A DNA stretch of 12,251 nucleotides from an uncultured Frankiales bacterium (GCA_946479905.1 CAMLIA010000133.1:1-12251), one strand, 5' to 3'; positions 1 to 7,751 are shown, counted from the stretch's first letter. The notes: generated by a model from the sequence alone, not told the origin. Translations and numbers: made by a program.

Positions 1-775
1 CACGCCGCTGATGGCGGGCAACTGGAAGATGAACCTCAACCACCTCGAGGCCATCTCCCTGGTGCAGAAGCTCGCGTTCAGCCTGAACGACAAGGACCAC
101 GACGCGGTCGAGTGCGTCGTGCTGCCGCCGTTCGTCGACCTGCGCAGCGTGCAGACGATGGTCGACGGCGACCGGCTGCGGATCGGCTACGGCGCGCAGG
201 ACCTGTCGCCCTTCGACAGCGGCGCCCACACCGGCGACGTCAGCGGGGCGATGCTCGCCAAGCTCGGCTGCCAGTACGTCGTGGTCGGGCACTCCGAGCG
301 GCGCGCCGACCACGGCGAGTCCGACGAGGTCGTGCGGTCGAAGGTGCTGGCCGCCGGCCGGCACGGCCTGGTCCCCATCCTCTGCGTCGGCGAGGGCCTC
401 GAGGTCCGGCAGGCCGGTGGGCACGTCGCGCACTGCGTCGAGCAGCTCCGTGCCGCCCTGGTCGACGTGCCCGAGGCCGTCCTCAAGACGCTCGTCGTCG
501 CCTACGAGCCCATCTGGGCCATCGGCACCGGCGAGGTGGCGACGCCCGAGGACGCGCAGGAGGTCTGCGCCGCGCTGCGGGGGCTGCTGGCCGAGGTCGC
601 CGGCGGTGACGTGGCCGACGGGATCCGCGTCCTCTACGGCGGATCTGTGAAGTCCTCCAACGTCGCGAGCCTCATGGCGCAGCCCGACGTGGACGGGGCG
701 CTCGTCGGCGGCGCGTCGCTCGAGGCCGAAGAGTTCGCGAAGATCGTCCGCTACCCCACGCTCGAGGCGCAGTAG
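1..775 (+). CDS. tpiA: Triosephosphate isomerase (5'-partial)
   Basis: Interconverts dihydroxyacetone phosphate and glyceraldehyde 3-phosphate in cytoplasmic glycolysis and gluconeogenesis. Counting from the ATG at 11, the substrate and catalytic residues are present: Asn4 and Lys6 in GNWKMN, His94 in VVGHSERR, Glu166 in [11 protein letters not shown] with the flexible loop after it, and the phosphate-binding YGGSVK at 209-214. The codons before the ATG are open and read Thr-Pro-Leu, matching the usual actinobacterial N-terminus ([11 protein letters not shown]), so the true start most likely lies a few codons left of the window and the ATG at 11 is internal. The 3' end is complete (TAG 773-775). 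In many actinobacteria the gene follows gap and pgk and precedes secG; here a peptide transporter operon follows instead. Identity is certain; only the start is missing. Confidence 0.97.
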   Translation, partial: TPLMAGNWKMNLNHLEAISLVQKLAFSLNDKDHDAVECVVLPPFVDLRSVQTMVDGDRLRIGYGAQDLSPFDSGAHTGDVSGAMLAKLGCQYVVVGHSERRADHGESDEVVRSKVLAAGRHGLVPILCVGEGLEVRQAGGHVAHCVEQLRAALVDVPEAVLKTLVVAYEPIWAIGTGEVATPEDAQEVCAALRGLLAEVAGGDVADGIRVLYGGSVKSSNVASLMAQPDVDGALVGGASLEAEEFAKIVRYPTLEAQ

Positions 776-780
776 CCCTT

Positions 781-805
781 CCCGTCCGAGGCGGCTCGGA
801 CAGGG
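781..805 (+). terminator. Hairpin terminator after tpiA
   Basis: Six bases past the tpiA stop is a perfect 7-bp stem, GTCCGAG (784-790) and CTCGGAC (795-801), with a GCGG loop. It extends by CCC (781-783) pairing with GGG (803-805) across one bulged A. Only a weak T run follows (GGTTCTG), which is common for actinobacterial terminators. It likely separates tpiA from the transporter operon, though readthrough is possible. Confidence 0.6.
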
Positions 806-826
806 GGTTCTGCCGTCCCGGCCAAG

Positions 827-853
827 GTCACCGCTTGGTCACGATGTCGCGAC
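827..853 (+). promoter_or_regulatory. 11-bp-phased half-site array, GlnR/PhoP-type operator candidate
   Basis: Three GNNAC half-sites lie at exact 11-bp intervals: GTCAC at 827-831, GTCAC at 838-842 and GCGAC at 849-853, each separated by six bases. This fits the GTNAC-n6-GNNAC layout described for the actinobacterial nitrogen regulator GlnR. The first two units also read GGTCAC as an 11-bp direct repeat, resembling the Streptomyces PHO box. The array ends about 20 bp upstream of the proposed -35 of the opp promoter, a place that would suit an activator. Assignment to GlnR or PhoP is inference. Confidence 0.4.
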
Positions 854-854
854 A
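845..854. promoter_or_regulatory. Perfect 10-bp palindrome, possible operator
   Basis: TGTCGCGACA is a perfect palindrome overlapping the third half-site of the phased array and lying 17 bp upstream of the proposed opp -35. It may be a separate regulator site or a chance GC-rich palindrome. Confidence 0.2.
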
Positions 855-871
855 ACACGGCGCACCTACTT

Positions 872-899
872 TTGTCCAGCGCTTTGCAGGACCTAGATT
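872..899 (+). promoter_or_regulatory. Probable promoter of the opp operon with inverted repeat in the spacer
   Basis: TTGTCC (872-877) and TAGATT (894-899), 16 bp apart, match the vegetative -35 and -10 at four of six positions each. Transcription would begin near 905, about 60 bases before oppC. An imperfect inverted repeat, GTCCAGC (874-880) and GCAGGAC (886-892) with one A/A mismatch and a GCTTT centre, overlaps the -35 and fills the spacer. That is a position where a bound regulator would block or reshape polymerase contacts. Confidence 0.5.
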
Positions 900-965
900 G
901 CCGCCGACGGCCACCCGCCGCGGCCCACCCGGCACAGGCCCCACGAGGGACGGAGACTCAACCGC

Positions 966-1976
966 GTGACTGCCCCTCTCGACGTCGACCCGTCGGCCCT
1001 GCACGCCGATCCGGACGCAGCCACCAATGCTGAGTCGTCGAAGGCTGTCGAGGGCCGATCCCTCCGCCAGATCGCGTGGATGCGGCTCAAGCGCGACAAG
1101 GTCGCCCTCGGCGGTGGCATCACGATCATCCTGCTGCTGCTGATCGCGATCTTCGCGCCGGTCCTCGTCAAGCTGCTGGGCACGCCTCCCAACGAGCAGC
1201 ACATCAACCTGATCGACCCGACGTTCCAGATCCCGAAGGGCTCGCTGGGCGGCATCAGCAGCAAGCACATCCTCGGCGTCGACCCGACCTTCGGACGGGA
1301 CCTGTTCGCCCGGATCGTCTACGGCGCCCGGATCTCGCTGCTGACAGCGTTCCTCGCCACCTTCCTCACGGTGATCCTCGGCACCGTCGCGGGCATCACC
1401 GCCGGCTTCTTCGGGGGCTGGGTCGACGGCGCGATCAGCCGGGTCATGGACATCCTGCTCGCCTTCCCGCTCCTTCTGTTCGCGATCGGCATCGGTGCCG
1501 TCATCGTGGTGACCGACAAGCCGGTCCTGGGGTTGAGCGGCACCAGCCTGAGCGTCGCCACGCTGATCTTCATCATCGGCTTCTTCCAGTGGCCCTACAT
1601 CGGCCGCATCGTGCGCGGCCAGACGCTGTCGCTGCGCGAGAAGGAGTTCGTCGACGCCGCCCGCAGCCTGGGCGCGAGCAACAGCCACATCATCTTCAAG
1701 CAGCTGCTGCCGAACCTGATGGCGCCAGTGCTCGTCTACAGCACGCTGATCATCCCGACCAACATCCTGTTCGAGGCGGCGCTGTCGTTCCTCGGCGTGG
1801 GTGTGCGGCCGCCGACGCCGTCGTGGGGGCAGATGCTGTCCGACGCGGTGTCCACCTACCAGATCGACGCGATGTACATGATCGTGCCCGGCATGGCGCT
1901 GTTCATCACCGTCATGGCCTTCAACCTGCTGGGCGACGGCCTCCGCGACGCCCTCGACCCGCGAGCCGGTCGCTGA
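966..1976 (+). CDS. oppC: Oligopeptide/dipeptide ABC transporter permease (OppC/DppC type)
   Basis: Second of the two inner-membrane permease subunits of a peptide importer (336 aa). The N-terminus has a hydrophilic stretch (1-50), then the first membrane segment around 51-70 after SLRQIAWMRLKRDK, the usual OppC N-terminal domain. A periplasmic-type loop with HILGVDPTFGRDLFARIVYGAR (in pieces, 101-122) leads into the binding-protein-dependent transport domain with about five further segments. The ATPase-contacting EAA loop is at 225-250 (EKEFVDAARSLGA and on), followed by FEAALSFLGVGVRPPTPSWG, a hallmark of this subfamily. The GTG at 966 is chosen because GGAG (952-955) lies 10 bases upstream. 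It is the first gene of the operon, which is unusual: the binding protein normally comes first. Peptide size preference cannot be told from sequence. Confidence 0.93.
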   Translation: MTAPLDVDPSALHADPDAATNAESSKAVEGRSLRQIAWMRLKRDKVALGGGITIILLLLIAIFAPVLVKLLGTPPNEQHINLIDPTFQIPKGSLGGISSKHILGVDPTFGRDLFARIVYGARISLLTAFLATFLTVILGTVAGITAGFFGGWVDGAISRVMDILLAFPLLLFAIGIGAVIVVTDKPVLGLSGTSLSVATLIFIIGFFQWPYIGRIVRGQTLSLREKEFVDAARSLGASNSHIIFKQLLPNLMAPVLVYSTLIIPTNILFEAALSFLGVGVRPPTPSWGQMLSDAVSTYQIDAMYMIVPGMALFITVMAFNLLGDGLRDALDPRAGR

Positions 1977-1990
1977 CCGCCCCCGAGACC

Positions 1991-2051
1991 CGACGGGCCG
2001 CGTCTGCTGGACGCGAGCCCCGTCGTGCACGACGGACAGGGTCGCCGACCC
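1991..2051 (+). promoter_or_regulatory. Competing RNA hairpins in the oppC-oppA gap
   Basis: The 110-base gap is rich in inverted repeats. Hairpin 1: CGACGGG (1991-1997) with CCCGTCG (2019-2025), enclosing GCGTC (2000-2004) with GACGC (2010-2014). Hairpin 2: a perfect 16-base palindrome, 2020-2035, giving a CCGTCG/CGACGG stem with TGCA loop. It shares 2020-2025 with hairpin 1, so the two exclude each other. Hairpin 3: GGGTC (2039-2043) and GACCC (2047-2051). The oppA ribosome site follows at 2068-2075. No T tract is present, so this is more likely an RNA stabiliser or attenuator-like element than a full terminator. Confidence 0.45.
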
Positions 2052-2086
2052 GTCCCGCACAAATCCCGAAGGGAGCTCCGCCCACG

Positions 2087-3856
2087 ATGTCCCGCAGCTA
2101 TCTCAGGACCGGCAGCATCGCTGTCGCCATCCTGGCCCTCGGAGCCACCGCCGCGTGCAGTGGTTCTTCGAGCAAGACTGAGACCAAGACGGCGAAGGTC
2201 GAGTACAACGCGGCCCTCACCGGGGTCGTCAACGCCTCGGACAAGAAGGGCGGAACGCTCAACTACGTGGCGTCCGGCGACTTCGACTCCCTCGACCCGG
2301 CCCGCACCTACTACGCCTACAGCTGGAACTACCAGCGCATCTACCAGCGCACGCTGCTGATGTTCAAGCCGGTTGTCGGCAAGGAGGGCTCGCAGGTCAC
2401 CGGTGACCTCGCCAAGGGCCCCGGCACGTTCACCGACGGCGGCAAGACGGTCAGCTACGAGCTGCGTGACGGCATCACGTTCCAGGACGGCAGCGCGATC
2501 ACGTCCGAGGACATCAAGTACGCCCTCGAGCGCTCCTTCGCCGAGGACGTCATCAACGGTGGTCCCGGCTCGACGTACCTCAAGCCGATCCTCGTGGGCG
2601 GCGACCAGTACAAGGGCCCGTACAAGGACAAGAACGGCCTGGCCTCCATCGACGCCAGTGACCCGAAGAAGATCACCTTCCACCTGACGAAGGCGTTCAC
2701 CGACTTCGACTACCTCATGGCGCTGCCGCTGAGCACCCCGGTGCCGAAGGCCGCCGACCAGGGCAAGAACGGTGGCGCGAACTACCAGTTCCACGTCATC
2801 TCCAGCGGCCCGTACCAGGTCGGGACCTACCAGCCCGGCAAGCTGCTGACGCTGGTCCGGAACCCGAACTGGAAGCAGTCCTCGGACCCGAACCGCAAGG
2901 CGCTCCCGGACAAGATCGTGCTGACCGAGGGCCTGCAGCCGGATGACATGGACGCGCGCCTGCTCGCCGGCACGGCCGACCTCGAGGTCGAGGGCACCGG
3001 TGTGCAGCCGACGGCAGTCTCGAAGATCCTCCGCAACCCGGAGACGAAGAAGAACTCCGACAACCCGTCGACCGGCTTCACGCGCTACATCTCCATCCAG
3101 GAGAAGGTGCCGCCGTTCGACAACATCGAGTGCCGCAAGGCCGTCCAGTACGCCGCTGACAAGGTCGCCCTCCAGGGCGCCCGTGGTGGCCCCATCGCCG
3201 GTGGCGACATCGCCGGCCAGATGCTGCCCCCGACCCTGCCGGCGTACAAGAAGTTCGTGCAGTACGACTCGGGCCCGGACAACACCGGCAACCTCGAGAA
3301 GGCCCGTGAGGCCCTGAAGGCCTGCGGCAAGCCGAACGGCTTCAAGACCAAGATCGCCACCACCAACAAGGGCAAGGGCCCGAAGGTCGGCATCGCGCTG
3401 CAGGCCGCGCTCAAGCGGGTCGGCATCGACGCCCAGGTGATCCAGGTCGACAGCGCGACGTACTACAGCGGCTTCATCGGTGTCCCGGACAACGTCCACA
3501 AGCAGGGTCTCGGCCTCGCCGTGGCCGGCTGGGGTCCCGACTTCCCGACGGAGTACGGCTTCTTCGAGTCGATCGTGGACGGCCGCGCCATCAAGACCTC
3601 CGGTGGTAACAGCAACTACGCGGAGTTCAACAACAAGCAGGTCAACGACCTGATCGACCAGGCGCTGGCGACCACGGACGTCAGCAAGCGCAACGACTAC
3701 TGGGGCCAGGTCGACCACCTGGTCATGGAAGGCGCTGACCTGCTGCCGTTCGTGGCGGACAAGGCGCTCGACTACCGCAACCCGCGGCTGACGAACGTCT
3801 ACCTGGACTCCGCGTTCGGGATGTACGACTACGTCAACATCGGCGTCAGCAGCTAA
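2087..3856 (+). CDS. oppA: Peptide ABC transporter substrate-binding lipoprotein (family 5)
   Basis: Extracytoplasmic receptor that captures peptides and hands them to the OppB/OppC channel (589 aa). The N-terminus is a lipoprotein signal: Arg7, hydrophobic core 9-19 and lipobox TAAC with the lipidated Cys24, then a Ser/Thr/Lys-rich tether. The mature part is a family 5 solute-binding protein: GGTLNYVASGDFDSLDP from 55, YELRDGITFQDGSAITSEDIKYAL (in pieces, 124-147), GPYQVGTYQPG (241-251) and GWGPDFPTEYGFF (481-493). The ATG at 2087 gives the correct signal peptide, with GAAGGGAG (2068-2075) 11 bases upstream; the open frame runs further upstream but only through oppC in another frame. Stop TAA at 3854. 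Codon use is the strongly C-ending, AAG-rich pattern of a highly expressed gene. The ligand is not determinable; dipeptides, oligopeptides or other small solutes are all possible in this family. Confidence 0.93.
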   Translation: MSRSYLRTGSIAVAILALGATAACSGSSSKTETKTAKVEYNAALTGVVNASDKKGGTLNYVASGDFDSLDPARTYYAYSWNYQRIYQRTLLMFKPVVGKEGSQVTGDLAKGPGTFTDGGKTVSYELRDGITFQDGSAITSEDIKYALERSFAEDVINGGPGSTYLKPILVGGDQYKGPYKDKNGLASIDASDPKKITFHLTKAFTDFDYLMALPLSTPVPKAADQGKNGGANYQFHVISSGPYQVGTYQPGKLLTLVRNPNWKQSSDPNRKALPDKIVLTEGLQPDDMDARLLAGTADLEVEGTGVQPTAVSKILRNPETKKNSDNPSTGFTRYISIQEKVPPFDNIECRKAVQYAADKVALQGARGGPIAGGDIAGQMLPPTLPAYKKFVQYDSGPDNTGNLEKAREALKACGKPNGFKTKIATTNKGKGPKVGIALQAALKRVGIDAQVIQVDSATYYSGFIGVPDNVHKQGLGLAVAGWGPDFPTEYGFFESIVDGRAIKTSGGNSNYAEFNNKQVNDLIDQALATTDVSKRNDYWGQVDHLVMEGADLLPFVADKALDYRNPRLTNVYLDSAFGMYDYVNIGVSS

Positions 3857-3893
3857 GTCGTCCTGACGCTCCTCACCTCGAAAGGCAGGTGAC

Positions 3894-3933
3894 GGCCGCT
3901 GCGGCCGGGGCTCGTGCCCCGGCCGCAGCGGTC
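3894..3933 (+). promoter_or_regulatory. Very strong RNA stem-loop between oppA and oppB
   Basis: CCGCTGCGGCCGGGGC (3896-3911) is perfectly complementary to 3916-3931 across a TCGT loop, a 16-bp stem extended by a G-U and a G-C pair to 3894/3933. No T run follows and the oppB ATG begins seven bases later, so it is unlikely to be a simple terminator. Hairpins after a binding-protein gene are known to protect its mRNA and lower expression of the permease gene behind it. The stem separates AAAGGCAGG (3881-3889) from the oppB start codon. Confidence 0.75.
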
Positions 3934-3940
3934 CGCTCTC

Positions 3941-4942
3941 ATGGGTCGCTTCATCATCCGTCGGCTGGCCGGCGTCGCCCTGTTGCTCGTCATCGTCAGC
4001 ATGGCCACCTTCGCGGTGTTCTTCCTGGCGCCGAAGGCCGTGCACGCGAACGTGGCCCGGAACTTCTGCGGTCGCGTCTGCGATGACGAGGCCCTGAAGC
4101 AGGTCTCCATCAAGCTCGGCCTCGACAAGCCGATCGTCGAGCAGTACGGCGCCTACGCGAAGGGCATCTTCGTCGGCAGGGACTACAACCAGGGCACCGA
4201 CACGACCCACTGCGGCGCACCCTGCCTCGGTTACTCCTTCAAGAACGACCAGCCGGTCTGGTTCCTGCTCAAGGACCGGCTGCCCATCACCGTGTCGATG
4301 GCCATCGGGGCCGCCATCATCTGGCTGGTCTTCGGGGTCGCGATCGGGATCCTGTCCGCGCTGCGGCGCGGCTCCCTGTTCGACCGCGCCGCCATGACGG
4401 TCGCGCTCGCCGGTGTCTCGCTCCCGGTGTACTTCACCGCCCTGCTGGGCTTGTCGATCTTCAGCTACAAGCTCAAGATCCTCCCCAACGTGCACTACGT
4501 CGGCTTCACCGACAACCCGGCGCTGTGGGCCCGGAACCTGCTGCTGCCGTGGATCTGCCTCGCGTTCCTCTACTCCGCGACCTACGCGCGACTGACGCGC
4601 GCCAACATGCTCGAGACGATGGGGGAGGACTACATCCGCACGGCCCGAGCGAAGGGGCTGCCGGAGAAGGTCGTCATCCGCAAGCACGGCTTCCGCGCCG
4701 CGCTCACGCCGATCGTCACGATCTTCGGCCTCGACCTCGGTGGCCTGCTCGGCGGCGCCGTGCTCACCGAGACCGTCTTCAACTTCCCGGGGATGGGCAA
4801 GCTCGCGGTCGACGCGATCGCCGGTCAGGACCTGCCGATCATCCTCGGCGTGACGCTGTTCGCGGCGTTCTTCATCATCATCGCGAACCTTGTGGTCGAC
4901 GTGCTCTACGCCTACGTCGACCCGCGCGTGCGCTACTCCTGA
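3941..4942 (+). CDS. oppB: Oligopeptide/dipeptide ABC transporter permease (OppB/DppB type)
   Basis: First permease subunit, pairing with OppC to form the channel (333 aa from this start). RFIIRRLAGVALLLVIVS at 3-20 is the standard OppB opening with the first membrane segment. A long extracytoplasmic loop (about 31-110) contains LGLDKPIVEQYG, the family marker, and two Cys-x3-Cys pairs, C43/C47 and C91/C95. About five further membrane segments follow, with the EAA loop at 229-250 (EDYIRTARAKGL) and the subfamily motif LTETVFNFPGMGKL (275-288), ending in YAYVDPRVRYS. The ATG at 3941 is preferred because it begins the conserved opening; an in-frame GTG at 3914 lies in the loop of the upstream hairpin and would add nine untypical residues. 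No normal ribosome site precedes 3941; the hairpin may bring AAAGGCAGG near it. Stop TGA at 4940. Confidence 0.92.
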   Translation: MGRFIIRRLAGVALLLVIVSMATFAVFFLAPKAVHANVARNFCGRVCDDEALKQVSIKLGLDKPIVEQYGAYAKGIFVGRDYNQGTDTTHCGAPCLGYSFKNDQPVWFLLKDRLPITVSMAIGAAIIWLVFGVAIGILSALRRGSLFDRAAMTVALAGVSLPVYFTALLGLSIFSYKLKILPNVHYVGFTDNPALWARNLLLPWICLAFLYSATYARLTRANMLETMGEDYIRTARAKGLPEKVVIRKHGFRAALTPIVTIFGLDLGGLLGGAVLTETVFNFPGMGKLAVDAIAGQDLPIILGVTLFAAFFIIIANLVVDVLYAYVDPRVRYS

Positions 4943-4986
4943 CCTACCCTCGTCCCGCGACCACCCGACCGAAACCCGAGGAACCC

Positions 4987-6051
4987 GTGAGCCAACAGAC
5001 CCTGGAGGGCTCGGTGCCCCCGCGCCCTGCCTCGACGGCGTTCCTCGAGCTGCGCGACCTCAAGATCCACTTCCCGACCGACGACGGCCTGGTGCGGGCC
5101 GTCGACGGCCTGTCCTTCCAGCTCGAGAAGGGCAAGACCCTCGGGATCGTGGGGGAGTCCGGCTCCGGCAAGTCGGTGACGAGCCTGGGCATCCTCGGCC
5201 TGCACAAGGGCACCAACGCCCGGCTCGGCGGTGAGGTCTGGCTCGACGGCGTCGAGCTGGTCGGTGCCTCGAAGGAGGAGGTCCGCAAGCTCCGCGGCAA
5301 CAAGATGGCGATGGTGTTCCAGGACCCGCTGTCCGCCCTGCACCCGTACTTCACGGTCGGTGCGCAGATCGCCGAGGCCTACCGGATCCACAACGACGTC
5401 TCGAAGAAGGCGGCCCGGCAGCGCGCCGTCGAGATGCTGGAGCGGGTCGGCATCCCGACGCCCGACAAGCGCGTCGACGACTACCCGCACCAGTTCTCGG
5501 GCGGCATGCGGCAGCGCGCGATGATCGCGATGTCGCTGTCCTGCAACCCTGAGCTGCTCATCGCCGACGAGCCCACGACGGCGCTCGACGTGACGGTCCA
5601 GGCCCAGATCATGGACCTGCTGCGCGACCTGCAGAAGGAGTTCGGCTCCGCCATCATCCTCATCACCCACGACCTGGGGGTCGTGGCGGAGTTCGTCGAC
5701 GACATCCTCGTGATGTACGGCGGCAAGTGCATCGAGTACGGCACGGTCAACGAGGTCTTCTACGAGCCGCAGCACCCCTACACGTGGGGACTGCTGTCGT
5801 CGGTGACCCGGCTGGACCGGCTGCGCCAGGACCGGCTCAAGCCGATCGCGGGCTCGCCGCCCAGCCTCATCAACATCCCGCAGGGCTGCGCCTTCCACCC
5901 GCGCTGCCCCTACGAGCCGATGACCGACGGCAAGGGCTCCACGGTGGTCCCGGAGCTGGTGGACGCCGGCAACGGCCACCTGGTGCGCTGCCACCTCACC
6001 GCCAAGGAGCGGCAGGACATCTTCGTCCAGCAGGTCAAGCCGACGCTGTGA
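4987..6051 (+). CDS. oppD: Peptide ABC transporter ATP-binding protein (OppD/DppD type)
   Basis: One of two cytoplasmic ATPases that power peptide import (354 aa). ATPase parts are complete: Walker A GESGSGKS (56-63), Q-loop [11 protein letters not shown] (110-120), signature FSGGMRQR (170-177), Walker B LLIADEP (190-196) and switch His228 in ITHDL. The C-terminal oligopeptide-transporter region starts around 259 ([12 protein letters not shown]) and has CAFHPRC (301-307) and C335. The third cysteine expected in this region is Asp314, so only three of the four usual cysteines are present. GTG at 4987 has GAGG (4978-4981) five bases upstream and gives the usual ~20-residue lead before the ATPase fold. 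The gene starts 44 bases after oppB and ends TGA overlapping a mini-ORF that leads to oppF. AHPY in place of the usual LNP after SSL/SAL is a minor variant. Confidence 0.94.
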   Translation: MSQQTLEGSVPPRPASTAFLELRDLKIHFPTDDGLVRAVDGLSFQLEKGKTLGIVGESGSGKSVTSLGILGLHKGTNARLGGEVWLDGVELVGASKEEVRKLRGNKMAMVFQDPLSALHPYFTVGAQIAEAYRIHNDVSKKAARQRAVEMLERVGIPTPDKRVDDYPHQFSGGMRQRAMIAMSLSCNPELLIADEPTTALDVTVQAQIMDLLRDLQKEFGSAIILITHDLGVVAEFVDDILVMYGGKCIEYGTVNEVFYEPQHPYTWGLLSSVTRLDRLRQDRLKPIAGSPPSLINIPQGCAFHPRCPYEPMTDGKGSTVVPELVDAGNGHLVRCHLTAKERQDIFVQQVKPTL

Positions 6052-6094
6052 TGCAGGCCGATACCGTGAGCACCCCGAACCAGGAGTCCCGAGC

Positions 6095-6098
<4 letters not shown>
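6051..6098 (+). CDS. Possible 15-codon linking ORF between oppD and oppF
   Basis: An ATG shares its A with the last base of the oppD stop (TGATG, 6049-6053) and opens a 15-codon frame, [15 protein letters not shown], whose TGA overlaps the oppF start as ATGA (6095-6098). Ribosomes leaving oppD could thus restart here and be delivered exactly to the oppF start. No strong ribosome site precedes 6051 and the peptide resembles nothing known, so it could be fortuitous. If real, the role would be translational coupling, not a functional peptide. Confidence 0.25.
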
Positions 6099-7129
<1,031 letters not shown>

Positions 7130-7366
7130 ATGATCACCTTCTTGTGCATCCTGCTCATCCTCGCCAGCCTCGGCATGGTGGTCCTCGTGCTGCTCCACAA
7201 GGGCAAGGGCGGCGGCCTGTCGAACATGTTCGGCGGCGGCGTCTCGTCGTCGCTCGGCGGCAGCGCCGTCGTGGAGAAGAACCTCGACCGGCTGACGATC
7301 ATCTGTGGCCTGGTCTGGTTCACCTGCATCGTGGCCCTCGGCCTGCTGCTCAAGCCCGCCAGCTGA
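7130..7366 (+). CDS. secG: Preprotein translocase subunit SecG
   Basis: Small membrane subunit of the SecYEG channel that assists protein export (78 aa, normal for actinobacteria). Two membrane segments, about 1-22 and 54-74, flank the conserved cytoplasmic stretch LLHKGKGGGLSNMFGGG (21-37), the SecG family signature. The start is fixed by that architecture: ATG directly follows the oppF TAG. GAGGAG (7109-7114) is 15 bases upstream, rather far, so re-initiation by ribosomes ending oppF is likely. In many actinobacteria secG follows tpiA; here the whole opp operon stands between them, and no promoter of its own is evident. Identity is firm. Confidence 0.95.
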   Translation: MITFLCILLILASLGMVVLVLLHKGKGGGLSNMFGGGVSSSLGGSAVVEKNLDRLTIICGLVWFTCIVALGLLLKPAS

Positions 7367-7375
7367 GTTCCCGGC

Positions 7376-7401
7376 TAGACTCGGACCTGGTTCATCAGGT
7401 C
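7376..7401 (+). promoter_or_regulatory. rbpA: Probable rbpA promoter (-10) with overlapping inverted repeat
   Basis: TAGACT (7376-7381) is a good actinobacterial -10 (T-A-n-n-n-T); no recognisable -35 is seen 17-18 bp upstream, inside the secG 3' end. Transcription would start near 7388. The inverted repeat GACCTG (7384-7389) and CAGGTC (7396-7401), six bases apart, spans that start and could be an operator or a 5' hairpin beside the ribosome site (7404-7411). Confidence 0.4.
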
Positions 7402-7417
7402 TCGAGGGGAGCTCCAC

Positions 7418-7750
7418 GTGGCAGGCGGCAATGCGATCCGAGGCAGTCGAGTCGGTGCCGGCCCGATGGGCGAGGCGGAGCGCGGCGAGGCCGCCCCTCG
7501 CCGCCGGGTGAGCTTCTGGTGCGCCAACAAGCACGAGACGCGGCCCTCGTTCGCTGAGGACGCGGCCGTCCCCGACACCTGGGACTGCCCGCGCTGCGGG
7601 TTCCCCGCGGGCCGCGACAAGGAGACCCCGCCGGCCCCGCCGAAGACCGAGCCCTACAAGACCCACCTGGCCTACGTGCGGGAGCGCCGCAACGAGGCCG
7701 ACGGCGAGGCCATCCTCCAGGAGGCCCTCGCCCGGCTCCGCGGCAAGTAG
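7418..7750 (+). CDS. rbpA: RNA polymerase-binding protein RbpA
   Basis: Actinobacteria-specific general transcription factor that binds core RNA polymerase and the principal sigma factor, stabilises the open complex and affects rifampicin tolerance (110 aa). NAIRGSRVGAGPMGEAERGE (5-24) is the conserved N-terminal tail. The core domain has the zinc ligands of the Streptomyces-type protein: C35 and H39 (FWCANKHE) and C57 and C60 (WDCPRCGFPAG). The C-terminal part, PPKTEPYKTHLAYVRERR then EAILQEALARLRGK, is the basic linker and sigma-interaction helix. GTG at 7418 has GAGGGGAG (7404-7411) six bases upstream. It lies 51 bases after secG and appears to have its own promoter. Identity is firm. Confidence 0.96.
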   Translation: MAGGNAIRGSRVGAGPMGEAERGEAAPRRRVSFWCANKHETRPSFAEDAAVPDTWDCPRCGFPAGRDKETPPAPPKTEPYKTHLAYVRERRNEADGEAILQEALARLRGK

Positions 7751-7751
7751 C

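Noticed and set aside
781..965. Riboswitch or T-box leader for the opp operon.
   Set aside because: The expected leader is only about 60 bases and has no specifier-like or aptamer-like conserved elements that I recognise.
1076..2086. Upstream extension of the oppA frame into oppC.
   Set aside because: The frame is open by GC bias but its residues are Arg/Ala/Pro-rich nonsense until the lipoprotein signal at 2087, which has its own ribosome site.
3914..3940. GTG start for oppB nine codons earlier.
   Set aside because: It sits in the loop of the 16-bp hairpin and adds residues unlike the family; kept only as an alternative.
3889..4086. GTG with a good ribosome site AAAGG starting a 65-codon frame over the oppB start.
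   Set aside because: The frame overlaps oppB in another frame and encodes low-complexity sequence without any recognisable feature. The ribosome site is better explained as serving oppB through the hairpin.
1856..4687. A 943-codon open frame on the minus strand.
   Set aside because: It lies opposite oppC, oppA and oppB, is rich in Arg/Asp/Val/Glu as expected from the complement of high-GC codons, and shows no family motifs. The same applies to other long antisense frames (6035-7756, 4933-6432, 8785-10050, 828-2060).
7360..7417. A SigR-type promoter (GGAAT-n18-GTT) for rbpA, as in Streptomyces coelicolor.
   Set aside because: A GTT is present at 7390 but the bases at the matching upstream position read GTTCC, not GGAAT.
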